Assembly (NCBI GenBank): GCA_029931535.1 | Contig: JAQPZY010000885.1 | Location: 558,001 to 622,000 of the forward strand | Source of the DNA: Margaritifera margaritifera | Taxonomy: Eukaryota; Mollusca; Bivalvia; Unionida; Margaritiferidae | Reading direction: 5' to 3' | Length of the DNA: 64,000 nt | Shown here: positions 42,781 through 53,755 of the stretch, piece after piece | How the letters are laid out: each line of letters begins with the position of its first letter | Position numbering within the stretch: the first letter of the stretch is position 1 | Notes under the pieces: model-generated | The model's database searches: none | What the model saw: only the letters and a program-made list of their open reading frames with translations | Told to the model about the DNA's origin: nothing | Made by a program: the position numbers and the translations under genes

Positions 42781-44310
42781 GCAGTCGAAACGACAAAAAT
42801 GATAAGCCATTCCAGTAGCAAACTTCTGACTCGAGGACTACCCCCAGAGCATTTGCGCCATACGATGATGGATTTTAATATTGGGCCCACTTGAAAATAC
42901 TATGCCAAAAACTTGTTTGTGTTAACGCATTCGAGAGAATGATAGCCGCCTCACGCGCCCTTATTCGATATCGCCTGCATGCCTGCAGTAGAAGGTTGTG
43001 AACTACCAATACCATTGCTAATATTTTCCTTCCGACGAGCCGGTTTTGATGCACACATACCTAAACTAACCACAAACAAGGCTGCTACAGCCAAAGAAGA
43101 CATCAATAAAAAAGCAGCCTGTGCACATTTTAATGGTCATGCTACGGCACCTCTACATTACTATTGTAACCAAACAATTATCTATTGCAAAACGTTTGCA
43201 GATTTGGTAAAGCCAGCTTGATAGCGATGGAAATCGAGGTGTGGAGTACGTTGCATGACGTTGCCTTCGCCGCCACCACCGATAAGATGAAATGACCCCT
43301 GCGAAACCTTGCCAACAATGCTTGCAGGTACCCCGATGAGTGGCAGCAAAACCCCAAGCTTCTCAAGAAATTTACAAAAGGCGTTCTTGCCGGCCGGCAT
43401 AAATTCCAGTTCCATGTGCTTTTGCCTCATACGCGCGACACAGCCTACAAGCTACTTGACCGTCTGGAGCATATCAGCCAAGATACCACCTCAGTGCATT
43501 TTTGTCCAAGGCCGAAGAGGTCGTTGAGATACTCTTGCGCCGAGATAATTAGTGCGTATTAAGTATCATAGTAATTTTTTAATGTTTGCAAAAGCCCATC
43601 TACCCACACTTAGCCTGTCAGTTCCAAGGACAAAAAACTTAAGTATATTGGTGCACTAGCTGTCGTCGGGACAGCCTAGATTCTCCAGAGGGTAGTCAAA
43701 CTGATTACCCTTAAGCTGTAGGTGCACGGTAACCCGTATATCGCTTGTATTTCAATTAATTTCAAGACATACCACGCCAAATTGATTCCATACTTGCATT
43801 GCCGGTCGACACGAGAGAACAGGTCAGCCCAACTAATAGAAAAATTATGTCGGAACGGAGATTCGAACACTCAATATTACTCGTGTTCTTGGAAATCCAT
43901 CAGTTCGATACATCCAGACTATGGGGAGAACTTGAAAAATCTCTTTCGTACAAGCAACATAAACACCAACGCTGAATATTCTTATCATGCCTATTCAAAA
44001 CCCAAAAATGTATTTTAGACCCAGGAAAAAAGCAATGATCTTACATGCTCAAACTGATAACGCGAATTCCCAGTCAATAAAATAAATTTTAAGGTAATTT
44101 AATCACGGTCATCAGATCAAAGCCTATGTAAACTTCTGGCTCATTAGTATTCTGCGTTCTTGGTGGTTGTAACATTCCTAGTTTTTCCTGGATGAGAAAG
44201 CATCCAGCTGATCATTGTGACATAATCATTAAAAGGCTTGGTTATAAACTTCCTAGTTTTACCTCGATAATCATTCAAATTGTTATTTGCTACGCGGTAG
44301 TCATTTTATA
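42781..44310. other. Lineage B distal part, unrecognised frames
   Basis: 43182-43430 on the minus strand reads FMPAGKNAFCKFLEKLGVLL then GGGGEGNVMQRTPHLDF, a hydrophobic block followed by a Gly run, like 7560-7926. The plus strand over 43200-43560 is also open (YPDEWQQNPKLLKKFTKGVL). Which strand codes is unclear. The rest has short frames only. Confidence 0.35.
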
Positions 44311-44314
44311 GTGA

Positions 44315-44746
44315 GCGAGCAGCGCCCGAAAATTTTGCCCGATAAAAATAATTGGCTGCATATCTGCCAATCGGACCCAAACCTGTTGAAACTCTCATCG
44401 TATTCTAGTTTTGGTGGGTATTCTGGCAAGTGCTCTGCCAGATGCGGCGTTCGCCCTTCCAGTTCCTCCATTTCCGGCTTGAATGATGTTTTAGTCTTCT
44501 TGTTTTATTCTTCCCAATTTATCGTTTGCCCCTTTGCCTCCGCATTGCTGGCAAAGCCGTTTCTGCAGGACACTGGCGGAATACTGACCCTTTTATCATT
44601 TGTTTATGAAACTTGCAGTAATCGTTAATACATGAAGCCACGCACACACAATACCTGCAACGTAGAAGCCACCCGCAATTAAAGTACCCACACATTATTG
44701 TGTCGGACTCCACGCCGGTATACCTTCCGTCACATTTGTATTTCAA
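44315..44746 (-). pseudogene. Cys-rich small protein plus acidic continuation
   Basis: The frame from 44746 begins MKYKCDGRYTGVESDTIMCG, continues CGWLLRCRYCVC, CINDYCKFHKQM and CPAETALPAMRRQRGKR to a stop at 44519. About ten Cys plus His suggest zinc binding. A second frame continues at once with EELEGRTPHLAEHLPEYPP and GSDWQICSQLFLSGKIFG to about 44315. Small C-x-C/H finger proteins occur in this element group as I recall, but no named family fits. Confidence 0.4.
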
Positions 44747-44749
44747 ATA

Positions 44750-46040
44750 AAAGTAATTCGCCTGGGCTGACAGCGAGTATAGTTAGGAAGCTTGCTGTAA
44801 AGCCCAAAGTTTGAACAGGTTTCGTGTGGGGGTCGCAGCCAGCCGTGCAAACAGTTCGCTAAACATAAGGATCGTCCTCCACTGGGTGGGGGAGGTGTGG
44901 CTCGTTCAGCCTGGGGTGGGGTGCACCCATTCACCATTTACAATGGGGGCTGGGGAAATGGGGCATGTGGGTGGTGCAGGACAAAAATTTTAGGCTCCCA
45001 GGGGATTTTGCCCAGAGGTAGGTTGACCTAGTAGAAGCCTTTTACACCTACATTTCAATTAACACACCTTCGATTATTCAGTTTATTTATCTTGCTCATC
45101 AATCATTATTTATTGCAAGATCATTATATAGCCGCCCCATGAATTGAATGCGGCAAAATTAGTGTTAATGTATGTGCACAGTTAATGTACGTGGACAGTT
45201 TTAAGCAAGGCCATCAAAGAGGTGTGATCCACTGTTAACATAATGAAATGTCACCCTATGATTTGACAATGAAAGCTCCTCGTATTGGTTTAATATGACA
45301 TGTGCCGATGTTACTGATTTTTATGTCGTTTGAGATTTTAATAAAAAAACAAAATTTTAATTTGGAGGCACAATTATGAATGAAGCGTGTGTCCGGAACC
45401 ATTGCCGTATTTACTTTGTAAAATATTCCTCTTCGCCAGTGTCTTTGTTATGATTGATAGGCCGAACATTTCACAGTGTAATTTCAATTTTTTAAAACGT
45501 ATACTCGATATCTCGAAGAAATAGCCCACTTAATAAATGCAGTACTTAGCAACTCGCAATAATACATTTAATGTTATTATTTAAGTCAAATGTTCATTGT
45601 ACATTCTCCTTATGCGCATCTGAGTAGACCTTTCTGTTTTCTGGGATTGAAGAGTAGCTTTTTACAAAGACGTGCATTAGGATGGCAAAATGGTGTGTGG
45701 GGGTGATGAGACTAACCTTGACTATGTGTAACATTTTTATTAGAACTTAGCGGATACAATTGGTTAAAGAGTAAAATTCAACGGTGTTGTCGATAGTTGC
45801 AATCAGAAAGTTCATATGTGATATCAAAGAAAGGGGAAAGAAAATGCCCGGTTGCAAGGTTTGACCTTTATGATTCTTTTAGTAAAAGCTTTGCGATATG
45901 TTCTAGTTATCTGTAGATATACGAAATGGAAAGATATAATAGGTGCAAATATATAAGATTATGATTCTGTTATGCTGTTGGCATAGTGGCCTAATATTAT
46001 AGCTGAATATTTTCCTCTTAAAAAAGAAAAAAAGCATTTA
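44750..46040. other. No gene seen
   Basis: 44750-45000 is GC-richer with low-complexity GGTGGGG-type sequence; 45000-46040 is AT-rich without structure that I could detect. Confidence 0.5.
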
Positions 46041-46105
46041 TAAATAAAGTCACAAATGAATGGCACATTTCGGTGAATATTGCAAATGCACCGTGTAAGT
46101 TTAAC

Positions 46106-46139
<34 letters not shown>

Positions 46140-46515
46140 CCTTCCTAACACATTATTGGCTATATAATGCCGAGGTATTAAAAGCTAAGTGTCTTTTCCA
46201 AAAACACACCAAAACAGCCGACTTGATCTGGCCTGGTCGGGTATCGAACCAGCGACACTTCGATCACGAGTTCTACGTTCTATCAACTGAGCTATCACAG
46301 AGTTAAATGCCTTTCACAAGGACACACCGAGGCAAAACGATCCAGAACTGTGAGCTGGGAAAGAAACAAATGTACTGCGGAATCCGGATATTGATCACGG
46401 TACCTCTCACACGCGTAGCGAGCGTTCTACTATATGAGCTAATTTCACAACATCATGTTGCTACTAGAATTAATGTATCATCACAGAGACGGCAACGGTA
46501 TCCGTGTTAAGTAGG
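46040..46515 (-). mobile_element. SINE-like repeat with tRNA-derived promoter, copy 1
   Basis: On the minus strand 46302-46232 reads GATAGCTCAGTTGATAGA (A box) and GGTTCGATACCC (B box) 40 bases later, a tRNA-derived polymerase III promoter. The acceptor ends do not pair, so it is not a tRNA gene. A second weaker tRNA-like module lies at 46380-46445. A (CA)n run is at 46105-46139. The flanks GGCACATTTC(G/C)GTGAAT (46060) and the end near 46470-46505 recur at 49390 and 50000, defining a repeat family. Confidence 0.6.
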
Positions 46516-46935
46516 CAGGCCATTTATTGTTTCTTTTCAGAGTTATGTACATTCGCAACTTAGAGGTCAAGCCAATGGATCATACCTCGAATGTATGCCG
46601 ATAACTGCCATTCAAACATCCTCGGTTATTTACGAAACAATAATTGAGCGAAAAAGTTGCGAATGCATCCAATTATTTTTTCATTCGTAACTTCTCGGTC
46701 AATCCTACAGTCAATCCAATTCACTGACAACTGTGTCACACTTCCTGTGTTCGTGAGACCGCAGAGAACTAGCATTCTGCATCTTAGTGACAGTATAGAG
46801 TTTCTGTACTTTTTTCGCACGATGCACCGCGCCCATCAGTCCGGTTCCCTGTTTCGTATACTATCCTCTAAGACTTCTAAGTAATCCTCTATACCACTAA
46901 CTAATCGGGTGACACAGATTTTACAAGTTATCAGC
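46516..46935. other. No gene seen
   Basis: Short frames only; no recognised motif. Confidence 0.5.
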
Positions 46936-47010
46936 CTATGATATTGGCTTGAGAAATTTAGGTCGGGCACCAGCGAAACAATCCAATTGTGGAAATAGCC
47001 GAGGTGGTTC

Positions 47011-47012
<2 letters not shown>

Positions 47013-47080
<68 letters not shown>
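47013..47080. repeat. (TA)n microsatellite
   Basis: 34 TA units; the open frames across it on both strands are artefacts. Confidence 0.95.
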
Positions 47081-47084
<4 letters not shown>

Positions 47085-47139
47085 GCAAAACGTTTGATTT
47101 TATTACCCTGTTCATGGCCATGTACAGTTTCAAAAAAGG

Positions 47140-47272
47140 AAGTAAAGCTGTCAGTGTTATATGGAGGATCAAAGATAATCCATAGGAATCAAAATATTAT
47201 ACGCTGCGGTCTTTGGGAAAGTAAACGACTATGCCCAGTGGGTTCCTGAACGATGACTGTCGTCTGTATTGA
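47140..47272 (-). pseudogene. Adenain-type protease fragment, inverted copy
   Basis: The minus strand reads INTDDSHRSGTHWA followed by a stop and then FTFPKTAAYN, with bases matching 48163-48270 reversed. The GTHW catalytic-His block is kept here (it is GTHC in the other copy). Similarity ends near 47165. It is a fragment only. Confidence 0.55.
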
Positions 47273-47344
47273 TGATATAAGCTCGAACATCTTTAAGGTG
47301 ATCATGTGTAGGGTCCTTAAGCCTATGCCAAGAAATATCACGTT

Positions 47345-47710
47345 AAATCCCTTATAAATAAAAAAATAACACCCCTATCCCCATTAAAATCCCTATGATA
47401 GCCCTTGTAAATAATTTGTTTAAAATACTCTAGCCCCTTCTATAATGTCCCTCACCCACCCTCCTATTTTGCAAAAGACTATGCTATCATCCCATTCAAG
47501 GGGTAGGATATAAAAGAAGGGGTATAAAAATAGAACTTCAATCCCTTACAAATCCCTTATAAATAAAACTAAAACTCCTATCCCCTTACCCCCCTTTTAA
47601 TCTGTCTTATAAATTAATTAAGAATCCTCTAGCCCCTCTATCATGTCCCTACACTACTCTCCCCTACCCTCTTATGTTTCAAAAACAAAACTACCATCCC
47701 CTTTACTATT
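47345..47710. repeat. Tandem duplication of an about 213-bp unit
   Basis: CCCTTATAAATAAA...CTATCCCC...CTCTAGCCCCT...ATGTCCCT...CTATC(A)TCCC occurs at about 47347-47490 and again at 47560-47705 with scattered changes. Confidence 0.75.
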
Positions 47711-47907
47711 TTAATAATCCCTATAATTTTACCAGTTGTGTGAAAGAACACAGGCCGCCATTTTTGTATTCTTCGGAGGCTTTACAGGACAAGGAGAAAA
47801 TAACATTAGGTTACGATTTTACTGAGTTTATATTGACAAAGGTTAAGCTTATGTTAGAAAGTTTGTGCTTTTCTTTACTTTAATGAATAACTCATAGGCC
47901 CATGCAG

Positions 47908-48004
47908 GTAATAAAATTTATAAAGTTATACAGGTAATACAATATATAAAGTTATACAGGTAATAAAATATACAACGTTATACAGGTAATCAAATATATA
48001 AAGT
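47908..48004. repeat. 26-bp tandem repeat, about 3.7 copies
   Basis: Unit GTAATAAAATATATAAAGTT followed by ATACAG; starts at 47908, 47934, 47960 and 47986. Confidence 0.85.
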
Positions 48005-48162
48005 AACGGGGATCGACTTTCAAAATCTTTATAGCTGGACAAAGTCGGAGAAACTTTGTATTCACTTTTCATACCTCTTTTTTTACATCCTACCCTGGGT
48101 GGTCAGTATAGGCTTATAAATCCTAAACATGATCAATCTAAAGTTATTTGAACATATTTCAT

Positions 48163-48480
48163 CAATACAGACGACCGTCATTGCCCAGGAACCCATTGCA
48201 TAGCCATTTACTTTCCCAGCAACCACAGCGTGGCATATTTTGATACCAATGGATTACCTACTCTGGAAGACGACATCATCGACTGTATGCAAAGAAATGC
48301 AATATTCACTTTATTCAAAAATATGCGAATGCGACTACAAGGATCTGATTCTATGTTGTGTGACCAATATTGTATATATTTTCTTCATCAACGTTGTTTG
48401 GGTATCCCTTACAACATCTACTACATTTGTTTGGAGCGAATGCTCTAGAAACGATAATAAAATAGAAAAGTGTTTTTGTA
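48163..48480 (+). pseudogene. Adenain-type cysteine protease (virion maturation) fragment
   Basis: The plus strand reads NTDDRHCPGTHC (His block), AIYFPSNHSVAYFDTNGLPT (acidic residue in the FD block), DDIIDCMQRN, LQGSDSMLCDQYCIYFLHQR (Cys block) and stops at 48448. The order His, then Y-F-D-x-x-G, then S-x-x-C-x-x-Y-C is that of adenovirus-type proteases found in Polinton-like elements. Usual GTHW is GTHC and CGYFC is CDQYC. The N-terminus is missing. It belongs to the same element group as lineage A and B, but no neighbour gene of that group adjoins it. Confidence 0.65.
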
Positions 48481-48599
48481 GACATTATTGTTATGTATTT
48501 TATTTAACCCAGAAACATAGCGTGCATCAATGGCAAAATGATACTTTACAATGTTGTCAATGTTGTAATTATGTTCATGTTTAATATTTAGTATTTTGT

Positions 48600-49384
48600 A
48601 CATGAAAAGGAAACGTCTAGCCCACCAAATCCTCCCTCTTCTGTTATTAAATGAGCGGGCCTTATTGTTTTTTTTAAATTAATTTTGAAACATAGTTTGA
48701 TTGGATTTTTGTTGTGTGCCTTTCTCTGTATGTCTGTCTCTCTCCACTTTGATGAATCTATGACGTAATATTGTTTTCAGTTAGTGGACAACCAACTCAC
48801 ATTTCCCGCCAAAATAGAACAATACTGTTACAAAAACAGACAAACTCATCCTGTGAAAAAAACCCTATGAACATAGATGGTGGTCTAATGTTAAATTCGA
48901 CTTGTCACTATTAATATTTTACCCTGTTTAGCATGGGAAAGTCCGTTAGAGACTCAAGTGCCGTTCCATACTTCTAATTAGTCATTCTTTCTAGAAGTGA
49001 TATAACTGATACTTGAGTCTGAATTTTAATTGTGATTTGATGGTCATTAAGTAATCAAACGAAACGTAAATTTGAGCCTGCGTTCCATCCCTAGACTCAT
49101 TCTTAGAGCTAGTATTACCCCCTTCACCAGATAATCACAGAGACCTTTTGGAGTTTATTTAGGTTTAAGTTTAACTGCGCCTTTATTCCCAGGAGAGATT
49201 ATCAGCCGCAAAGTTATGTGATGTATCGAGTGGTCAACAAGTTATCGGCTAGCTCTATCCAGTAACAATATTGAAGGCAAATATAGTGTGTGTGGCTCGA
49301 CCTCATTTCTGCCAAAAACATTTTTTCTCTTATTCCAAATAATCAAAGAAAACAAAAAGAAAAAAGAAAGCACCACAAAGTTAA
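48600..49384. other. No gene seen
   Basis: AT-rich, short frames only. Confidence 0.5.
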
Positions 49385-50045
49385 GTAACAGGTTTATGGC
49401 ACATTTCCGTGAATACTGCTAAGGCAAAGTATGATAGACCACTGTGGTAGTTTAACCCACAATTCCCACCCCCTTGCTAAGTCTGTCCTATCAAGTCTCT
49501 GCACAGGCAAGACAGAATCAAATACGACTGATTTAACTATATGTCATTGATGCGGACATATGCATGAGAGAGAGAGAGACAGACATAGATAGAGATGCTA
49601 ATTTTTACAAGTGAACAAAATACTCATAGAAAATATTGAAGTAGTTATCGGTATGTTGAAATCAAATGCGGAGAAAAGAAGAAAAGAAAAAAGAAAAAAA
49701 AACAGAGAACACATAAGACAAACTTGACCACCGATCTCTCGTTCTTAACGTCCAGACGTGACAGTAGACGTGACAGTAAACTATATATTTGTAAATCTTT
49801 CCCTTACAGACAGCATTTTAAAAAATTATGTACCAACAAAAATTAATGGAATATGTCAATTGCGAGTTAAGAATAGAAAAACAGTATATATGGAACAAAA
49901 TGGACAATTCAGGTTTCGATCCCAGTACCTCTTGCATGATAAGTGAGCACTCCACCATGTGAACATACTCACTAACTTCCTATTGATCGCATAATCAATG
50001 TGTCATCACCGAGACTGCAATGTTGTCCGTGTAAATTAGGCAAAA
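49385..50045 (-). mobile_element. SINE-like repeat, copy 2
   Basis: Shares with 46040-46515 the end GGCACATTTCCGTGAAT (49397) and the end AATGTGTCATCACCGAGAC (about 49998). On the minus strand 49975-49905 a tRNA-like stretch ends GGGATCGAAACC (B-box type). A short (AG)n run is near 49568-49590. Confidence 0.5.
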
Positions 50046-51380
50046 GGTTTTGATTTTATTACTCAGTTCATATTGTAGGTAAGTATAATGGATGTGGCTG
50101 GTAAAAGCATTTTGCTTGTGGTATAGCCAAATATCATGTACAAAACGTAATAAGTAGAAAAATGCTACCTTATTTCCTTTAAAAAGAAAAAGAAAACTGT
50201 CGATGGATTGGGCAGGTACGACCTGTTTATCGGAAAAAAGTATTTACAAGAGCTAAAATTGGCAATTTGATATTACTTATTACACGCAATAGATAATGGC
50301 ATAGAGATAAAACTGAGCGATAGCATTGTAATTATCGTGTTGCATAAAGACAAAACAAGATGCAACGAGCGTTATATTTTACATACACATGAGACTTTGT
50401 GTACACCGCATGTGGCAAACATCCCAATGCAATGTAATGGAGGATGACATACTGATCTTCTTCCAGTCAATATAGTCTCATGACTCAGAGTCATAGTATA
50501 CGATAGATATCAAAGTTCCACATTAAAAGTACAGTTGTGGTCAGTACTGTTAATAGAAATGAAAATTCTGAAACATGTGTGAAATACATACTATCAACTG
50601 AATTATTCCTTTGTTTACATTTCACTTGCTTGCCCTCTGTCGATTCACCGCATATAGTTCTGTAAATATTAATCCACCCAACTTGATATATTCCGGTATT
50701 ATCAGTTATTCCTTCTTAATACCTTTCTAAAGATAATGAAAACTACGTTAAATTAGCCATACGTCATAAGTATGCATTATATTTCTTCATAAACGGTACA
50801 TATATTGATTTTGCTTGCAGCTATGAGAACTATTTGTAGTCGTAGGACATCTTTCCATAGTGTGTGAGAAGGCACAAAAGTGTGAATCATGAGAAGAAAA
50901 TAATGAATTATATAAATATTAAGAACTGATCTGGTAAGATATATGAGAACTGCATACCTTAGAAAAAGATCGTTCCTTCAGATCTGTTGGATGTTACAAT
51001 TGTCACGAATCGTGAATTCTAAACTAATTGTTGCGTAACATGGTCAAACATTGTGAATTTGACGTGTTCTTCTTCAGTGAAATCTGCGGCTTGTCAGTAA
51101 GACCATGTGTAGGGAAAAAGTTTATACATCTTTTCCGATTTACTTCTTTTTAGTGACAGTTCTTGCATTTGTGTTAAATATTGATTGGTTTTGTTTTGCT
51201 TTTGACATTTGAAGACTTTTGTTCAATCAGTTTTTGTCGTGTTACAGTCTAGTCATTTGGAACGACATGGGGTGCTTTAGAAAGAACAATTTAAGGAGGC
51301 TGTTTAATGCCCATGGTGGTCGACAATATAGCAAATATAGGCAAGCCATAAGGAAATTATGTTTATCTAGAGATGAGAAG
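50046..51380. other. No gene seen
   Basis: AT-rich DNA. Its first 20 bases (GGTTTTGATTTTATTACTCA) resemble the bases after the (TA)n at 47080, so the SINE-associated repeat may extend here. An open frame begins at 51219 and runs into the tandem repeat; not recognised. Confidence 0.5.
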
Positions 51381-51383
51381 GAG

Positions 51384-51569
51384 AAACCGTATCGTGGTGC
51401 CACGATTATATGCTCACCATATCAATTGATAAAGATGAAAAGGTGAAACCGTATCGTGGTGCCACGATTATATGCCCACCATATCAATTGATAAAGATGA
51501 AAAGGTGAAACCGTATCGTGGTGCCACGATTATATGCCCACCATATCAATTGATAAAGATGAAAAGGAT
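51384..51569. repeat. 62-bp tandem repeat, three copies, with dyad
   Basis: Units start at 51384, 51446 and 51508, nearly identical. Each holds ATCGTGG-TG-CCACGAT, a 7-bp inverted pair around a 2-base centre. The period is not a multiple of three, so the open frames through it are not conserved coding repeats. Confidence 0.9.
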
Positions 51570-51903
51570 AATCGCATTGTTATGCGCTGCAATTTCAGTT
51601 CAGCGTAATAGGAAGCTGCATGTGTTACATCACGATTGTAAAAATGCTACCTTTCAGATAAAACGGTCTGTATACATTTTTGTTTGTTACAGAATGATAA
51701 AGATAGAGTGTCTGAAAGAGCATGTCATTGACATATCAACAAAACTCTGCTTTGTGTGAGGGAACCAGAAAGATAGAAGAGAATGGTGGCAGTCCAGTAA
51801 ACTTGCATACTGAAACTCATAAAAGGCGACTAGGGATCATTTTGTGGTGTATTTGTCATGGTTGCGGTATAAAGTTTTAGTTGAATACAGCCAGACAGGG
51901 ACG

Positions 51904-51984
<81 letters not shown>

Positions 51985-52800
51985 GCACATTATATACAGA
52001 AAGAGCAGCGGCGGGAGGAGTGGAGAGATACTTTTTCGCGACGAATTTTAATGCTGCTCGCTGGAAGATCTCGCGGTCGAGTATCACAATGTAGTCCTGA
52101 CACTCACCCACTTTAAAATGACTTACCTCGTAGTAATTGGACTTTCTTTTCTTTTTCGACATGAAGTGTCACACGTCGAAGCTGTGCTCACAGCTATAAA
52201 AGAAGTGACAAATTTTTACGCGAATGAAACTCTCTCACAGAGAGTGGAAAACCAACACACTATATACGATGCAGACTGTTCTATTCCTATTGATGTTACA
52301 TCTGCCGGAAGTTTACTCACCTGGGCATGATACTAATATTTACCCACCTACGCATGTATTAGTTTCAGGTGGAGTAGTAGTAAAGTTAGAGTTCAACCTA
52401 GCCCTCTCATATCTATAGAATTAGTTGGTTTACAATGACAATTTAGAGGTGCCAAAGTATGACCATTTTCTTAAATGTGCACATTATGATTTCTTATTGA
52501 TGACTATCTACCTTTGGCGTCTTTGACTGTGACAACTTGGATTGTGGTTTGTCTTGTTATGTACTCAGCAACGCCGGCTCGTCGGAACGAAAATGTTAAC
52601 AATAGTATTGATAGTTCAGGACTTTCTACTGTACACACACAGTCCATATCTAATAAGGGAGGCAGCTCGTGAGACCGCTACCATTCTTTCAAATTTGCTA
52701 TAAAAAAAACAAGGCAGAAAGTAACCATAAGCCACAGCATCGTATGGCACAGGCTTGCTGGGGTTAGGCCTAGAGTCAGAAAACTGTCTACATGTGAGTG
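51570..52800. repeat. (GATA)n microsatellite in a stretch with uncertain ORFs
   Basis: (GATA)n at 51904-51984. On the minus strand a frame from 52162 starts MSKKKRKSNYYEVSHFKVGE, runs about 55 residues (VILDREIFQRAALKFVAKKY, PPAAAL), then enters the microsatellite as IYLS repeats. The N-terminal part looks protein-like; unrecognised. 52170-52800 holds short plus-strand frames only. A (TA)n run follows at 52808-52849. Confidence 0.5.
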
Positions 52801-52806
52801 TTGTGG

Positions 52807-52850
<44 letters not shown>

Positions 52851-52949
52851 CGGTCAACACACGGTTTGCTATGAAGTTCCAACAATTGAAATTGGACCAC
52901 AACACAAAGCAGTGATTGCAAGGGTAATTGCAATGGTGAAAGCAATGAT

Positions 52950-53159
52950 TGTTCATAACATTCCAATCCCCGCCACACCGGTGCCCAGAGCCGTCAGTGT
53001 GCTGTCAGCATCGTCAATTACATTTGCTGTGCTTTTGCACCTCTTGTAGCGAGGGCGCCGCTGTGCAGCCTCTGATTTTATAGAGGTTTCAGCCTCATAT
53101 ATCTTATTCAGGCGAAAATCTTGTGTGTCTTGGAGCTTTGGGTATAGCGATATTATCAT
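52950..53159 (-). pseudogene. Lineage B KLNT-type protein, N-terminal part
   Basis: ATG at 53159, MIISLYPKLQDTQDFRLNKI, then TSIKSEAAQRRPRYKRCKST and a Gly/Ala block TLTALGTGVAGIGM. The frame fails near 52953, and the C-terminal KLN/ISDEE block is not found before the (TA)n run at 52849. A TATATAGGAATT stretch lies directly upstream of the ATG. Confidence 0.6.
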
Positions 53160-53354
53160 AATTCCTATATAAGGAGCGTGATATGAACGTTTAATTGATA
53201 GGGGTGGAGGGGGGCTTCTCAGCAGACATACACCTCCAACCTGTCGCCGTAGTTTACTAGCAAGACAGCAATCATGGCAATGATGTTAACGAAAATGTAA
53301 TTTTCCTAAATATCGTTAGACCCGGAAATTGTACCGTCTTCAACACGCTCGCCA

Positions 53355-53755
53355 AAAGTCACAACCAGCGTGCCAGGTTTAGTGATTGCTTGTTTTTCTG
53401 ACCGATCACTGTTAAGGGACAGATCGTATCTTTTTCGAAGATCCAAAGGTTTCCTTTTCTGCTGGTGAGACGAGTGATATATGTCGCTACATATTCAGAA
53501 GGAAATGTTATATCCGAGGGCGTTTCGCAAAATACCACGTTGTTATTGTAATAGCAATTGCGTTCGCGCCCGCGATCCCCTGAGGGCAGTATTTTTTTGC
53601 TTTTCTTCTGACAGCGAAAGTGCAATTACCCCTAGTTGCCCGCGTGTTGCTAAGGGTGCTCGAGAGCTCATGGATGCCACCTTCACTTAATCTGCGCCAA
53701 TGTGGTCGTGCATAGGAGACATTGTAAATATACTCGTAGGGCTCACGACCCACAG
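53355..53755 (-). pseudogene. Unrecognised lineage B frames
   Basis: Two overlapping minus-strand frames: MGREPYEYIYNVSYARPHWR with EGGIHELSSTLSNTRATRGN (53753-53640), and a following frame with NNNVVFCETPSDITFPSEYV, ATYITRLTSRKGNLWIFEKD and CPLTVIGQKN (53560-53360). Joined by one shift they would make one protein in the position after the penton-like gene, or be that gene's C-terminal half. Not recognised. Confidence 0.45.

Larger units (their letters stand above)
32230..44760. mobile_element. Lineage B virus-like element (Polinton/adintovirus-like), degenerate
   Basis: A GC-richer block than its surroundings with a full set of hallmark genes: PolB (plus), integrase (minus, convergent with PolB), packaging ATPase (minus), major capsid protein (minus), a penton-like protein (plus) and a small membrane-type protein with a KLNT/ISDDE block (plus). 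All carry frameshifts. Ends are not defined; the limits given are where coding signals start and stop. It is split by a 1.35-kb transposon at 35412-36756. Some genes also occur in inverted orientation at 52860-54760. Confidence 0.75.

Noticed and set aside
46232..46302. tRNA gene candidate with A and B boxes
   Set aside because: Acceptor ends do not pair and the sequence is part of a larger repeat, so it is a SINE promoter remnant.
46936..47249. Frames with long IYIYIY runs (also 34677-35040, 52616-53049, 11522-11722)
   Set aside because: (TA)n and (GATA)n microsatellites keep any frame open.
48240..48584. 114-residue Cys-rich plus-strand frame
   Set aside because: It is a shadow of the protease frame at 48163-48448, one base out of phase.
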